NCBI RefSeq assembly: GCF_965138505.1
Contig: NZ_CBCSCO010000001.1
Location: 434,001-498,000 of the forward strand
Source of the DNA: Litorimonas haliclonae
GTDB lineage: Bacteria; Pseudomonadota; Alphaproteobacteria; Caulobacterales; Maricaulaceae
DNA: 64,000 nt
Reading direction: 5' to 3'
A model generated the notes under the pieces. That model was not told the origin of the DNA. It was given only the letters and a program-made list of their open reading frames with translations, and did not search any database. The translations under genes and the position numbers were made by a program. Positions 15,551 to 25,365 of the stretch are shown one piece after another (position 1 is the first letter of the stretch; each line of letters opens with the position of its first letter).

Positions 15551-16948
15551 ATGGCGAACTATGAGAATCGGTACTTGTACCAAAGAGGTAAGGCCTGGAA
15601 CTATAAACGAAGAGTTCCCAGTAAGTATAAACACGTGGACGCACGCTCAAAAGTCAGAGCTTCCCTTGAGACTAAATCATTAGATATTGCTAGAATTCGG
15701 CGCGACGCAATGGAACGCGCCGATGAGGCTTATTGGGCGGCTCTTGCCAATGATGCTTCAGCAAACCAAGGGGTCACGGAAGCCACCCAGCGTGTGCAAT
15801 CTCTTCATTATCAAGCCGCCAAAGCGAAAGCTCTGACATACGGGTTCATCTATAAAACGGCCCAAGAAATTTATGATGATCGCAATATAGACGATGCCAA
15901 AGGCCGTGTTATGGCACTTGCCGAACAGTTCGACATTCCTAAAGAAAAACCTCCCACACTTGAAACCAAAGCCCTGCTTGGAGGGATTGAAAAACCCAAG
16001 CGCGAGGACCGCACAGTATCCCAGTGCTTTACCTTTTACGTCAACGAAATTGAGTTCGACGCCCAATTAAAGAAATCGCCCGCACAACGGAAGTCTTGGG
16101 AAAATTCAAAACGAACATCTGTCGATTATTTCATCAAAGTCATTGGCGATATTGGAATGACAGAAATCACGCGTGACCACGCCATCACCTTTAGAAACTG
16201 GTGGGCCGACAGAATCAAAAATGGGGACGAAAACGGCAAACGTCCCACGCCCTACACGGCTAACCGGCGAATCGGAAACATGCGCACCTTATATTCGCAA
16301 TACTTTGCCTTTATCGGCGAAGAAGACCGCGCCAACCCTTTCCGAAAACTGTCATTCAAAGACAATGACAAAAACAAAAGAAAACGCCCGCCATTCAGCA
16401 TAAATTGGATGCGAAACAAGATCCTCAGACCTGGAGCTTTAGAGGGCTTGAACACAGAGGCTCGTAGTATTTTTCTGGCCATTATAGAAACCGGAGCTAG
16501 GCCAAGTGAGATATGCAATCTGCTACCTGAGAATATTCACCTCAATCATGACATCCCTTATGTTGAGATCAGAGAGCGGTCTAATCGAGAAGTAAAGGCC
16601 TCCGCTTCAAACAGAGATATTCCGCTGCTCGGCGTATCGTTGGAAGCCATGAAAAGTCATCCGGAGGGATTTCCTCGATATTTTGATAAAGATACACACC
16701 TATCCAATACGCTGATGAAGTTTTTTCAAGACAACAGTCTTTTGGAAAGCGAGAAACACACAATCTACTCTGTGCGCCATTCATTTGAGGACCGTATGCT
16801 AGAAGCTGGTATTGATCACGATCTGCGCTGCACGCTTATGGGACACAAGTTGAAACGCCCGCTGTATGGATCGGGAGGTTCGCTATTTTATAAGCGAGAT
16901 GAGCTTTCTAAAATTGTCCATCCTTATGAGGACAAGCTATTTAGTTAG
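15551..16948 (+). CDS. int: Tyrosine recombinase (ICE integrase, DUF6538-type N-terminus)
   Basis: Site-specific recombinase expected to integrate and excise the ICE at tRNA-Asn. The N-terminus (Y-L-Y-Q-R-G-K-A-W-N-Y-K-R-R-V-P) is the DUF6538 type seen in integrases of this group, followed by a core-binding domain. Catalytic residues seen are Arg in T-G-A-R-P-S-E-I (about 315), a hairpin Lys in the A-S-A-S-N-R-D region, Arg in Y-S-V-R-H-S-F (about 408; the usual first His is Tyr), G-H in L-M-G-H-K, and the probable nucleophile Tyr in R-P-L-Y-G. It reads away from the tRNA, the usual layout, and looks intact. Confidence 0.93.
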   Translation: MANYENRYLYQRGKAWNYKRRVPSKYKHVDARSKVRASLETKSLDIARIRRDAMERADEAYWAALANDASANQGVTEATQRVQSLHYQAAKAKALTYGFIYKTAQEIYDDRNIDDAKGRVMALAEQFDIPKEKPPTLETKALLGGIEKPKREDRTVSQCFTFYVNEIEFDAQLKKSPAQRKSWENSKRTSVDYFIKVIGDIGMTEITRDHAITFRNWWADRIKNGDENGKRPTPYTANRRIGNMRTLYSQYFAFIGEEDRANPFRKLSFKDNDKNKRKRPPFSINWMRNKILRPGALEGLNTEARSIFLAIIETGARPSEICNLLPENIHLNHDIPYVEIRERSNREVKASASNRDIPLLGVSLEAMKSHPEGFPRYFDKDTHLSNTLMKFFQDNSLLESEKHTIYSVRHSFEDRMLEAGIDHDLRCTLMGHKLKRPLYGSGGSLFYKRDELSKIVHPYEDKLFS

Positions 16949-16958
16949 GGTATTATGT

Positions 16959-17171
16959 CTAATGCACATCATTAAGGGTGCGAGACTTTTGAAATGATGG
17001 AATGTGGCTGAGCGTTTTATTCAGTCTTTTTCGGCGTGATCTAAGTCTTTCAAGCTCTTCTTCAAACAGTTTATAGACAGGCCAGTAGTCTTCGCCGTGG
17101 TGGTTAATGACGCAGGCAACGACTGCTAGGCAGTCTTCTAATTCTCGTTCTTTGGTTGGCAAGTTAGACAT
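16959..17171 (-). CDS. Hypothetical protein, 70 residues
   Basis: A small, probably cytoplasmic helical protein with an acidic start (T-K-E-R-E-L-E-D) and a very basic middle (E-R-L-R-S-R-R-K-R-L-N-K). The ATG at 17171 is preferred to the upstream ATG at 17204, which adds a low-complexity basic stretch. It is convergent with the integrase gene, 10 bp away, and lies just downstream of the DUF736 gene at the end of the Trb operon. No family is recognised. Confidence 0.5.
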   Translation of the reverse strand: MSNLPTKERELEDCLAVVACVINHHGEDYWPVYKLFEEELERLRSRRKRLNKTLSHIPSFQKSRTLNDVH

Positions 17172-17221
17172 TGAAGAACCGGTGCGCACTCTGGGGATGC
17201 GCACCTGCTTCCTAGCTTAAA

Positions 17222-17545
17222 TTATGAACTGGATTTCGGGCGAGACCAAACGAGGTCTGCGCCGTCTTCTCGGTGGAACAGCGCCGCGTTGATCGGCTTT
17301 GTCATTTCGGGCCCATCGAGCTTCACGCTGATATATTCCAGCGGCTCAGCGTCATCCTGCGGTTCTGTGACATCGTTCCATGCAACGCCGAGATCACAGC
17401 GGCCGGATTTCACAAAGTAGTCTGGACTGTTTTCCGTCTTCTTCTTTTCATTCGCCACAAAGCGAACCTTCTTGTTTGTCATAAGTGTTGCGATCGTGCC
17501 CTCAAAGCCCGTCGCCGTCGGTTTGAATGTTCCAATAGTAGCCAT
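17222..17545 (-). CDS. DUF736 family protein (copy 1)
   Basis: DUF736 proteins are small proteins found on conjugative elements of proteobacteria; their function is not established. This copy has the typical M-A-T-I-G-T-F opening, a conserved P-D-Y-F-V (usually P-D-[FY]-R), G-V-A-W and E-Y-I-S-V-K-L-D-G-P, and ends with N-A-A-L-F. A second, diverged copy lies at 43257. It is the last but one gene of the Trb operon, 34 bp after the DUF2274 gene, with a GGAGAAAAACGCT ribosome site upstream. Confidence 0.85.
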   Translation of the reverse strand: MATIGTFKPTATGFEGTIATLMTNKKVRFVANEKKKTENSPDYFVKSGRCDLGVAWNDVTEPQDDAEPLEYISVKLDGPEMTKPINAALFHREDGADLVWSRPKSSS

Positions 17546-17578
17546 AGCGTTTTTCTCCTGTGCTTGACGTGGTGGAAT

Positions 17579-17803
17579 TTAGGCCAGCTCTCGCTTGGCC
17601 TTTTTGAAGCCCGCATCACCGGCAAGAAAGCTTGCGAGCATTGACGGGATGAGCGCTGAAATATCGGCCTTTTCGCCATAAGCCTTTTCATAGACTTTGG
17701 CATAGGCTTCCAAATCAGCTTCCAAGTCCGGCATCACAGAGATTGTGTGCTTGGTTGGCTTGGTATCGGGAAGTTTTTGTAATTTGATCTGTGGTTGGCT
17801 CAT
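17579..17803 (-). CDS. DUF2274 family protein
   Basis: A 74-residue cytoplasmic protein of the DUF2274 type, commonly encoded right after trbI in this class of ICE; the function is not known. The sequence has the family's K-L-P-D-x-x-P opening, T-I-S-V-M-P-D-L-E-A-D-L-E-A-Y-A and a C-terminal M-L-A-S-F-L-A-G-D-x-x-F. Its ATG overlaps the TrbI stop by ATGA, so it is translated with the T4SS genes. Confidence 0.85.
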   Translation of the reverse strand: MSQPQIKLQKLPDTKPTKHTISVMPDLEADLEAYAKVYEKAYGEKADISALIPSMLASFLAGDAGFKKAKRELA

Positions 17804-19056
17804 GGTCTTGCTCCGTAAGGTTTGAGGATAAGGTCACGCGAGACAATGACGTTAAATCGCCACCCTTGCCGCACACGCAGGGTCGGTTGAACATTGAGGT
17901 TACGGTCAATGATCCGCTGCCCCGCGATATTGGCTGTATCTTGCCCTGCGTTTTGCAAGGCGCGCGTTAGGCGGTCGCCATCATCACTGGCAAGCTCTGA
18001 CCCAATAGATAGCAAAGAGGACAAAGCCGCCCCTTTGATAAACTGCCATGTGTGCTTATCGACCTTGTCTTTCAGGCCCGCAAAACCCTGGCTGTCTGAG
18101 CCCGGCAGATTATCCAGCTGAATGCTATCGCCGTTCGGCAAGATAAGCCGCGTCCAAACGACAAGCGCACGGCTCTGTCCAAAGGCGATGACACTATCAT
18201 AGCGCCCCATCAGCCGTGAGCCCTGCGGGATAAGCAGATGCTGCCCTGTCACCGTATCATAGACGTTCTCAGTCACTTGGCCTATGACTTGGCCCGGCAA
18301 GTCTGAATTTAGTCCTGTGACCAGTGATGCCGGAATGATGTTACCCGCCATGACCTGATAGGGTGAGCGCGGCGATACGAGGCCGTGGGAGTTGTAGATG
18401 TCGTCTGCATCACGGTCTAAGAAAGCCTGCTTGTCAATTTGACCGTTTGGGTCACTCTGGCTACCGCTCAAATTAAAACCTGATGGCGGCGCAGGATAAT
18501 CAGGCATTTGCGGAACGGGAAACCCAAGACTTTGGCTCAGTTGATCGACGGGGCCTGCGCCTGCATATTGCTGAACCTGATCGCCTTGAGCTTTACGTCC
18601 CACGTTAAAGAATAAGCTCTGGGTCTTCGGCGGTTGTACGGGACGATTATAGACAGGCGCGGCAGGCTGATATGATGACTGCGGCGGCGCGCTATATGAC
18701 GCGCGCTTTTGGGGGCGCGGCTTTAATGCCGCCTCGGCTATGGGAGGTTTCGGAATAGCTTGGCTTTTCGATAGATAAGCCTCACCAAGATCACCCGGCA
18801 AAGGCGGCCCTAATGTGGGCTTCATCTCTTCATAAGTCTTTGGAAGCAATTCGAGTCCCGCGGCCATGGGCTTATGTGTGACGTTGTAGAGCTCTTCCGC
18901 TTTCTCATCATGCACTGGCGATTGAAGCGCCATTGCTAAAGCTCCGAACATCACGGCGCCTAAGACTGCTGCTCCGCCCAATAGCGCCTTGCGGCTAAAG
19001 CGGCGCACAGCGCGAGGCCGTGCCCGAATGGTTAAGTTTGGAGGCGTATCACTCAT
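17800..19056 (-). CDS. trbI: TrbI/VirB10-type T4SS protein
   Basis: Spans both membranes of the mating channel and links inner-membrane energy use to the outer-membrane core. One membrane segment lies near residues 27-45; then comes a proline-rich periplasmic stretch (about 120-170). The VirB10 C-terminal domain starts near I-I-P-A-S-L-V-T-G-L-N-S-D-L-P-G and includes L-I-P-Q-G-S-R-L-M-G-R-Y. It overlaps TrbG by 4 bp and sits in the standard trb order. Complete at 418 residues. Confidence 0.94.
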   Translation of the reverse strand: MSDTPPNLTIRARPRAVRRFSRKALLGGAAVLGAVMFGALAMALQSPVHDEKAEELYNVTHKPMAAGLELLPKTYEEMKPTLGPPLPGDLGEAYLSKSQAIPKPPIAEAALKPRPQKRASYSAPPQSSYQPAAPVYNRPVQPPKTQSLFFNVGRKAQGDQVQQYAGAGPVDQLSQSLGFPVPQMPDYPAPPSGFNLSGSQSDPNGQIDKQAFLDRDADDIYNSHGLVSPRSPYQVMAGNIIPASLVTGLNSDLPGQVIGQVTENVYDTVTGQHLLIPQGSRLMGRYDSVIAFGQSRALVVWTRLILPNGDSIQLDNLPGSDSQGFAGLKDKVDKHTWQFIKGAALSSLLSIGSELASDDGDRLTRALQNAGQDTANIAGQRIIDRNLNVQPTLRVRQGWRFNVIVSRDLILKPYGARP

Positions 19057-20105
19057 GATGCGCGCTCAATACGAACGACGGTTTGCTTCTTTTCGCCGAG
19101 GCGCAATTCAGCGGCGTCGAATAAGCGGTCAACAACGTAATAACCGTCTCTGACGCGATAATTGACGAGCTTGCTTATGCTGCCTTTACCGTCCGTGACG
19201 AATAAGGGCGGCGCTTCGGATACGGCCAACCCTACCGGAAACTCAATGAAGACCTTTGAGCCATCATCAAAGACGCGTGTTGGCCGCCAATGAGGGTTGT
19301 CACCCTTGATGACATAATCAAAGCGCAGCTCATCGGGGCTTAGCTTGGCATCCACCCTCTCATTACTCGCCCTGGTAACGCGGGTGGTTTCAGGCGTGCT
19401 TGTGCGAATGTTTCTGATAGCGTCATGCGGATAACGCCAAGAAACCGCTGCCATATAGGTGTCGGTAAATGACTTCAGATCCAGATAATAGGTGCGCCGC
19501 GTCGATGTGATAATGGCATTGGTCGAGAGATTGGCCGCCATGGGCTTGACCAAAATATGAACCTGCTCATTCACGCCTGAGCCTGAAACCGTATCGCCAA
19601 CAGTCCAGCGTTCGGTGTCGCCTGCGGAGACAGTGATAAGCCCTTCGCCCTTTTCCAAAGCGATGTCTGTAATCTGTGTCGGCGATGTATAGACCTGATA
19701 AAGCGATCCCGGTGTGTAAGGGTAAAGCTGTATGGCATTAAGGTAATTGTCAGTTGTTGGCTTCACTATGGCCGCGTCATTGGCATAGCTAACGGCCTGA
19801 AACCCTGACAGTGATGGCCCGCTATCAAAGAGCTCCACATCAAGCGGCATCGGTTTCAATTGGCCGTCCATAATCAAGGTCGACATTGCAAGGTCTGTGT
19901 AACCTTCAGTCTCAGCCAAAACGTCATATGTTTCCGTTGGTTCAGGTAGATAAAGCGCCTTGGACATCTCATCCGGCGTGGTCACGCTACCTGATTTGAG
20001 GTCGCCCCAAGCCCCTTTAAGACTTGCGCAGCCTGATAGGCTGATAGCGCCAACCAAAATTGATGCGGTCATCATTTGGCGCGGTATGTTTGATGGCTGT
20101 CTCAT
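19053..20105 (-). CDS. trbG: TrbG/VirB9-type T4SS protein
   Basis: Outer-membrane core protein of the mating channel, partner of TrbI and, where present, a VirB7 lipoprotein. A signal sequence with a lipobox-like L-S-G-C-A occurs near residues 15-27, so this copy may itself be lipidated. The VirB9 C-terminal domain is seen in the R-F-D-Y-V-I-K-G and W-R-P-T-R-V-F-D-D-G-S-K-V-F-I-E-F-P stretch, ending with V-V-D-R-L-F-D-A-A-E-L-R-L-G. It overlaps both neighbours by 4 bp. Confidence 0.93.
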   Translation of the reverse strand: MRQPSNIPRQMMTASILVGAISLSGCASLKGAWGDLKSGSVTTPDEMSKALYLPEPTETYDVLAETEGYTDLAMSTLIMDGQLKPMPLDVELFDSGPSLSGFQAVSYANDAAIVKPTTDNYLNAIQLYPYTPGSLYQVYTSPTQITDIALEKGEGLITVSAGDTERWTVGDTVSGSGVNEQVHILVKPMAANLSTNAIITSTRRTYYLDLKSFTDTYMAAVSWRYPHDAIRNIRTSTPETTRVTRASNERVDAKLSPDELRFDYVIKGDNPHWRPTRVFDDGSKVFIEFPVGLAVSEAPPLFVTDGKGSISKLVNYRVRDGYYVVDRLFDAAELRLGEKKQTVVRIERAS

Positions 20106-20803
20106 TGGGAGCCTCCTGTTGCGTTGAGGTCTTTTGACCAGTGAAGTCCGTGGACATAGAGACCGAGCGGATTGCGGTGCAGCGTCTCTGCGTCCGTTGG
20201 AGCTTTCGTAATAATTGAAAGACTCGCCGTATAAGTTTGGACACTGAGCTGCGCGCCATTACGGAAAGACTTTTCACGCCAGCGCACTTCAAAACTGTCC
20301 TCTGAGGAACGCACGATGCTTGTTACATCCACTGTGACGCTGCGCTGCCCAATGTCCGCGAAAGGGTCATTCTCATTGGCATAGCTATTCAGCGTAAGTG
20401 CGGCTTGATCCGTGGCGTAATTATAGGCGTTCAGCCAATTATCGCGCAGAACAACGGGATCAATTGAGACGGACCGGACATTGGTTATGAAACGTGCCAG
20501 TTGATGCGCAATCTGGGCATCCGAAGGTTTGAAATTTGTTTGCGCAGGGCCAGACGTTTTCACCGCGCCCGTCTCATCAACCTCCACAACCCAAGGCACA
20601 ATACTGGCTTGCGCGCTTTGATATATCAGGCCGCTCGTGGACAGCGCCGCTAATCCCATTGCGCCGCAAAAAGCGAGGCACCATCTATTGCTACGCGCAT
20701 TGGCGCGGCCTAATCGTCGATCTTCCTTTTGTCCCGCACGTTGATAAGGCGTTTCGGGGATCGGTGTTTTTCCAAATCTCGATTGGCTACGTTTCCATTT
20801 CAT
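20102..20803 (-). CDS. trbF: TrbF/VirB8-type T4SS protein
   Basis: Bitopic inner-membrane assembly factor of the channel. A basic cytoplasmic head is followed by a membrane segment near 45-65 (A-F-C-G-A-M-G-L-A-A-L), then a periplasmic NTF2-like domain containing W-V-V-E-V-D, D-N-W-L-N-A-Y and F-E-V-R-W-R-E-K. The upstream ATG has a good GGAGGACA site. It lies between trbL and trbG in the order expected for Trb systems. Confidence 0.93.
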   Translation of the reverse strand: MKWKRSQSRFGKTPIPETPYQRAGQKEDRRLGRANARSNRWCLAFCGAMGLAALSTSGLIYQSAQASIVPWVVEVDETGAVKTSGPAQTNFKPSDAQIAHQLARFITNVRSVSIDPVVLRDNWLNAYNYATDQAALTLNSYANENDPFADIGQRSVTVDVTSIVRSSEDSFEVRWREKSFRNGAQLSVQTYTASLSIITKAPTDAETLHRNPLGLYVHGLHWSKDLNATGGSQ

Positions 20804-20825
20804 CGTCTTGTCCTCCTATTCGGAT

Positions 20826-22193
20826 CTATGCGTCGAGGTTCAGGGATGGACCGCTTCCACTGCCGCCGCCATCTCCGCCGCGAAGCGCATTGGTAGCCGT
20901 GCGCGTGGCGTGGCGCGTTTGTTGTTGGCGATGAACTTTTTTGGCCCAATTGGGCCCTTTGCCCGTTTCGCCGGATGCGGCTCCGCCGCCATCTTTGCGC
21001 GGCGCTTTCATGCCTTTGGATAATGCGGCCATCCCGCCGCGCATCCCATTGCCGTGCGCCGTAGAAACTGCACCGCCTGCCGCCAGCACTTTACGCCCTC
21101 CGGCTTTGGCAACGGACATAACGCCGGCCTGGGCCACAGCGCCAACGCCCGCAGCCGCGCCTTTAATGCCGCCGCCTTGCGAGATACTGCCCATCGTAAA
21201 GGCAAGCCGCGTACCGCCCGCCATAGATGCGCCCGCTTTCACAGATGCGGCTGCGCCTTTGCCGAGACCTTTAATACCTGCACCAGCTACGGCTCCGCCG
21301 GCCAATGCGCCCGCGCCAAGGGCGGCCATCGTTCCCACGGCCGCGCCTGCACCTAATTGCGGCGCGCCCGAGACCAGCCCAGTTGCAATGCCCGGCCCGA
21401 AAATACCAAGAGCCAATAGAGCCATTGAACCCAGCATGATGGAGGCCGCGTCTTTTAGCGTAATAGGCACAATCATATCAGGGTCGCTCGCAGGCGGCGC
21501 AAAAGCTGACGTGATGTCGCCAAAGATTGTCGAGCCGATGCCTATGATAATCGCAAGCACCATGAGTTTAATGCCGCTCGCTACGACATTCCCAAGAACT
21601 TTTTCCGCCAAAAAAGATGTCTTATTCCAAAGCGCAAACGGTATCAGAATGAATCCTGCAAGCGTTGTCAACTTGAACTCAAGAATGGTCACAAAGAGCT
21701 GTATCGCGATAAAGAAGAACGCGAACATGGTAATGATCCACGCTAAAAACAGCACGACAATCAAGACGATGTTGTGAAAGAACTTCACAGGCCCTGTAAG
21801 TTCGCCGATTTGCGTCAAAATCGGGTGAGCAGCTTGAAAACCCGTATTGGCTATAAAGCCAGGCCGCAGCAAATCGTCAGCCGTCATTGTCGTAGCTGTC
21901 GCTTTTAAACCAAGTCCGCCAAAGCTGTTGAAAACGATATTCGCAAGGCCGGAGAAATTTGTGATGATCAGCGCAAAGACGCCGACATACATGACTTTTT
22001 TGAGAAACTTCCCAATGATTGAATTATCAGACCCCATAGCCCAGTAGAGGCCTGCCAAGGTAATATCAATTCCTATCAATATAGCCGTGAGATATTGAAC
22101 CTCACCGCCGAGGAGCCCAAAGCCGCTATCAATATAGCTTGTGAAGGTGACGACAAATTCGTCAATCACGCCGAGACTTGTTGGATCAGCCAT
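20826..22193 (-). CDS. trbL: TrbL/VirB6-type T4SS protein
   Basis: Polytopic inner-membrane protein thought to line the DNA path. Hydrophobic segments are visible near 33-50, 64-86, 130-160, 175-195 and 205-225, followed by a long Gly/Ala-rich tail (about 265-400) and a basic/Gly end. Such a low-complexity tail is usual in TrbL. Its ATG overlaps the trbJ stop by one base (TAATG). Between trbJ and trbL there is no trbK-like entry-exclusion gene. Confidence 0.92.
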   Translation of the reverse strand: MADPTSLGVIDEFVVTFTSYIDSGFGLLGGEVQYLTAILIGIDITLAGLYWAMGSDNSIIGKFLKKVMYVGVFALIITNFSGLANIVFNSFGGLGLKATATTMTADDLLRPGFIANTGFQAAHPILTQIGELTGPVKFFHNIVLIVVLFLAWIITMFAFFFIAIQLFVTILEFKLTTLAGFILIPFALWNKTSFLAEKVLGNVVASGIKLMVLAIIIGIGSTIFGDITSAFAPPASDPDMIVPITLKDAASIMLGSMALLALGIFGPGIATGLVSGAPQLGAGAAVGTMAALGAGALAGGAVAGAGIKGLGKGAAASVKAGASMAGGTRLAFTMGSISQGGGIKGAAAGVGAVAQAGVMSVAKAGGRKVLAAGGAVSTAHGNGMRGGMAALSKGMKAPRKDGGGAASGETGKGPNWAKKVHRQQQTRHATRTATNALRGGDGGGSGSGPSLNLDA

Positions 22194-22927
22194 TACTGTG
22201 TGCCTCCGCTATAGGCGTCACTTGCATTGCCCATGAAAAGCCGTCTGCGGGCACGGGCCTCTTTTTCGAGCGCTAACTGGCGGGTCGCTTCCAGACTACT
22301 TGCGCGGGCTTGCGTAATTTTCATCTGCTGCGCTTGCATGGACTGCTTAACAAGCAAGCCCATGAGCTGATTAGTCGATTGGGTAGCTTGCAACTCGCCA
22401 ACTGCGCCGTGACTGCTATTCATAAGCTGGCCGAGCAAGGCCTGATCTTGCTGAAGGCTTTCCACCATTTTTGACTGCATGAGCATGGCTTCATTTTGAG
22501 CGCTCTCTGACATCTGAAATTGCGCTTCCGCCTGAACCATAAGCTCATCTTGCGACAGGCCATCATAACTCTCAGGAAAGTTCTGCCAGATGAGCTCGCG
22601 TGTCCGGGTTACATCATAGGCGACATTCTCCGCTTGCCTGTTCAGGTAAGCAATTTCATTCAAGATGCGGTTCAAATCAGTGGCGGAATTAATATCCAGT
22701 CTGGATAAATGTTTGGCCTGATTGATGAGCATATTCGCTTCATTGCGAAGCTGCTGCGCTTGACGAATAAGTTGATTGTAATTGTGTACAGCAGTTTGAA
22801 AATTTTGAGTGTAATTTGATGGATCATAAACGATACCACCGAAGAATTGGGCATGACTTGCAGGCGCATGGGAAAAACCCATTGCCGCAATTAAAGCCAG
22901 TGTGATTATTCCGCGACGTCTAGCCAT
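22193..22927 (-). CDS. trbJ: TrbJ/VirB5-type T4SS protein
   Basis: Periplasmic or pilus-tip component. A signal peptide covers about 1-26 (I-I-T-L-A-L-I-A-A-M-G-F ... A-S-H-A-Q), followed by Y-D-P-S-N-Y-T-Q-N and long Gln/Glu/Ala-rich helices typical of TrbJ. The gene starts 22 bp inside the end of trbE, a tight overlap that suggests coupling. Length 244 is normal. Confidence 0.92.
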   Translation of the reverse strand: MARRRGIITLALIAAMGFSHAPASHAQFFGGIVYDPSNYTQNFQTAVHNYNQLIRQAQQLRNEANMLINQAKHLSRLDINSATDLNRILNEIAYLNRQAENVAYDVTRTRELIWQNFPESYDGLSQDELMVQAEAQFQMSESAQNEAMLMQSKMVESLQQDQALLGQLMNSSHGAVGELQATQSTNQLMGLLVKQSMQAQQMKITQARASSLEATRQLALEKEARARRRLFMGNASDAYSGGTQ

Positions 22928-25365
22928 GGGACATACTCCTCTTCATGAAATTGTTCGCTCATCAAATCAGCGGCCCACTCCAGTCCTTTGAAATGCAGCC
23001 AGTGGGCCGCGAAATCGTCGTGTCCGCCAAGTTCGAGAACACGGTCAATTTGGGTTTGGTCTTTCTCTGAACCCGCCGCGCAAAAGGCGAGTGCAACGGT
23101 CCCGAGCTGCAAATCAAACAGGCGATTGCCGCCGTGACTTTGAAAATAGTAATCCCGCTTGGGCGTGGCGGACGCTATGATTTGAACTTGCCGCTTGTTT
23201 AGGCCGAAGCGGTCGTAAGCTTCTTTTTGCTGTGGCTCCATTGCGCGGTTATTGGGAAGAAAAATCCGAGACAGGCAGCTTTCAATAATCGCAGGCGCGA
23301 TTGGGCTATTTGCGATATCCGATAATGACTGCGTTGCGAAGATAACAGAGACATTTTTCTTGCGAAGAACTTTAAGCCATTCTCGTATGCGGTCTGCAAA
23401 CATGGGGTCATCAAGAAAGACCCAGGCTTCATCCAGTATCAGGAATGTGGGCTTACCATCAAAACGCGCTTCAAGCTTATGAAACAGATAAGTCAGCACA
23501 GGCGCAACAAGCGCTTTTGAGTACATTAATTCTTCCATCTCAAACGCCTGCACGGCGTTATCACGCAGCGTATCTTCATTGCCGTCAAGAATATGGCCGT
23601 AAGCGCCTTCAAGGGTGAAAGGCTTTAAGGCCAAACGTAAATCGCTATCCTGGATTAGAGCTGACAGGCCTGTGAGCGTGCGTTGATCCTCGGGCGCACT
23701 GGCAAGGCTTTGCAAAGCAGACCAGACAGTGCTTTCAACTTCCGCCGTGACATTTACGCCCTTAGACACTAGCAATCCTGAAATCCATTCTGAGGCCCAT
23801 GCCATTTCATTCGGCTCATCAATTCTGCGTAAGGGCTGGAATACCAAAGCTGAGTCTGTCTCACCCAGCGCGTAGAAGTCACCTCCCAAAGCCTCAATCA
23901 TCGCGCGTGATGAGGCGCCTTTATCGAAGGTAAAAACTTGCGCATTAGAATAGCGCTTGAACTGCATGGACAACAGATTGAGCAGCACGGATTTACCTGC
24001 GCCTGTTGGGCCGACAACCAGCGTGTGGCCTACATCGCCTTGATGGGTAACCAATCGAAACGGCGTATGATCTTCTGTTGTCGCATATAATAGCGGCGCC
24101 CCGCCCAGGTGCGCGTTACCTTCCGGCCCCGCCCAAACCGCCGAGAGCGGCATCATATGCGCGAGGTTTAATGTGGACACCAACGGAACGCGCACATTTG
24201 CATATGGATTGCCGGGATGAGTCCCAAGCCAAGCGTCAACGGCATTGACCTTCTCATGTATGGTGACAAAGCCGCGTCCATTGATAATGCGCTCAACCGC
24301 TCTGATGCGCGCTTCAGCTACTGTCGCGTCCTCATCCATCACGCATATGGCCGTTGTCATATAACCGTAGGACACATAGTCCCCGCCGAGGTCTTGCAAG
24401 GCGGCATCTGCATCAATCGCTTTATTGTCGGCATCGCTATCCACGAGCGGCGTCGTCTCATTCATCAGCGCTTCTTTGAGCAGCGCGACCACTGACTTAC
24501 GTTTGGCAAACCATTGCCGCCGCGTCTTAGTGATGACCTTAGAGGCTTCTGCCTTGGAGAGCGGCAAGAAGCGCGTCATCCACCGATATGAAAAACCCAG
24601 TGTGTTTAGCTCGTCCAATATGCCCGGCGTCGTCTCGCTCGGAAACCCGAGGATTGTTACCGTATGAATGGAATGTTCGCCAAGGCGCGGGACAAGCCCG
24701 CCCACCAAATCAGCACCACCAATGAAGCTATCAATATAGGCAGGTGTTTCGGGCGTTTTGATAGGGTGACGTTTGGGGGATACCGTTGAGTGCAAATATG
24801 TCAGGGCAGCATCATCATCCAGCCACTCCGCCATCGGGAATTGGCTTTGCAGGAGATCCAAACATCTATCGCATTCCGACATGAAACTTTGAAGATGGTC
24901 TTGAACCGATACGCCTTTATCGTCAGTTGGTGTTTCTATAATCCAGCTTTCAGCCTTACTGGATCTGTCCGCAGGCGGAATAAACTGAAAGGTCAAGTAA
25001 TAGACGCTCTCAAACAGGTCTCGCTGACCCGCCTCTTCTTCAAACTCACCTCTACGTTCCTGTTCGACTATCCAAGCTGCGGGGTCAGTAAAGTCAGACA
25101 GTGGATACTCACGGGCCGGAATACGCGCCGCTTCAAAATAAAGCGCCCAGCCAGACCCGAAACGGCGAAGCGCATTATTAAGGCGTGCGCAGGTCGCCAC
25201 TAATTCTTCTTCTGTCGAGCTTTCAAGGTCAGGGCCGCGAAACTCCGCTGTGCGCTGAAAGCTCCCGTCCTTATTGAGCACCGTGCCGGGCGCAATGAGC
25301 GCTGTCCAAGGCAGATAGTCTGATAAGCAATCTGGCCGTTTTTGATATTCACTTAGATTCATCAT
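22906..25365 (-). CDS. trbE: TrbE/VirB4-type T4SS ATPase
   Basis: Main ATPase of the mating channel, needed for pilus assembly and substrate transfer. An N-terminal VirB4 domain (W-T-A-L-I-A-P-G-T-V) is followed by the motor domain with Walker A G-P-T-G-A-G-K-S-V near residue 443, Walker B F-L-I-L-D-E-A-W near 645 and F-A-T-Q-S-L-S-D-I (motif III) after it. At 819 residues it is complete. It overlaps trbD by 4 bp. Confidence 0.96.
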   Translation of the reverse strand: MMNLSEYQKRPDCLSDYLPWTALIAPGTVLNKDGSFQRTAEFRGPDLESSTEEELVATCARLNNALRRFGSGWALYFEAARIPAREYPLSDFTDPAAWIVEQERRGEFEEEAGQRDLFESVYYLTFQFIPPADRSSKAESWIIETPTDDKGVSVQDHLQSFMSECDRCLDLLQSQFPMAEWLDDDAALTYLHSTVSPKRHPIKTPETPAYIDSFIGGADLVGGLVPRLGEHSIHTVTILGFPSETTPGILDELNTLGFSYRWMTRFLPLSKAEASKVITKTRRQWFAKRKSVVALLKEALMNETTPLVDSDADNKAIDADAALQDLGGDYVSYGYMTTAICVMDEDATVAEARIRAVERIINGRGFVTIHEKVNAVDAWLGTHPGNPYANVRVPLVSTLNLAHMMPLSAVWAGPEGNAHLGGAPLLYATTEDHTPFRLVTHQGDVGHTLVVGPTGAGKSVLLNLLSMQFKRYSNAQVFTFDKGASSRAMIEALGGDFYALGETDSALVFQPLRRIDEPNEMAWASEWISGLLVSKGVNVTAEVESTVWSALQSLASAPEDQRTLTGLSALIQDSDLRLALKPFTLEGAYGHILDGNEDTLRDNAVQAFEMEELMYSKALVAPVLTYLFHKLEARFDGKPTFLILDEAWVFLDDPMFADRIREWLKVLRKKNVSVIFATQSLSDIANSPIAPAIIESCLSRIFLPNNRAMEPQQKEAYDRFGLNKRQVQIIASATPKRDYYFQSHGGNRLFDLQLGTVALAFCAAGSEKDQTQIDRVLELGGHDDFAAHWLHFKGLEWAADLMSEQFHEEEYVPWLDVAE

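Noticed and set aside
20941..21777. A 278-codon Ala/Pro-rich plus-strand frame
   Set aside because: It is antisense to the Gly/Ala-rich end of trbL; the composition is what the complement of that repeat-like sequence gives, and it has no family features.
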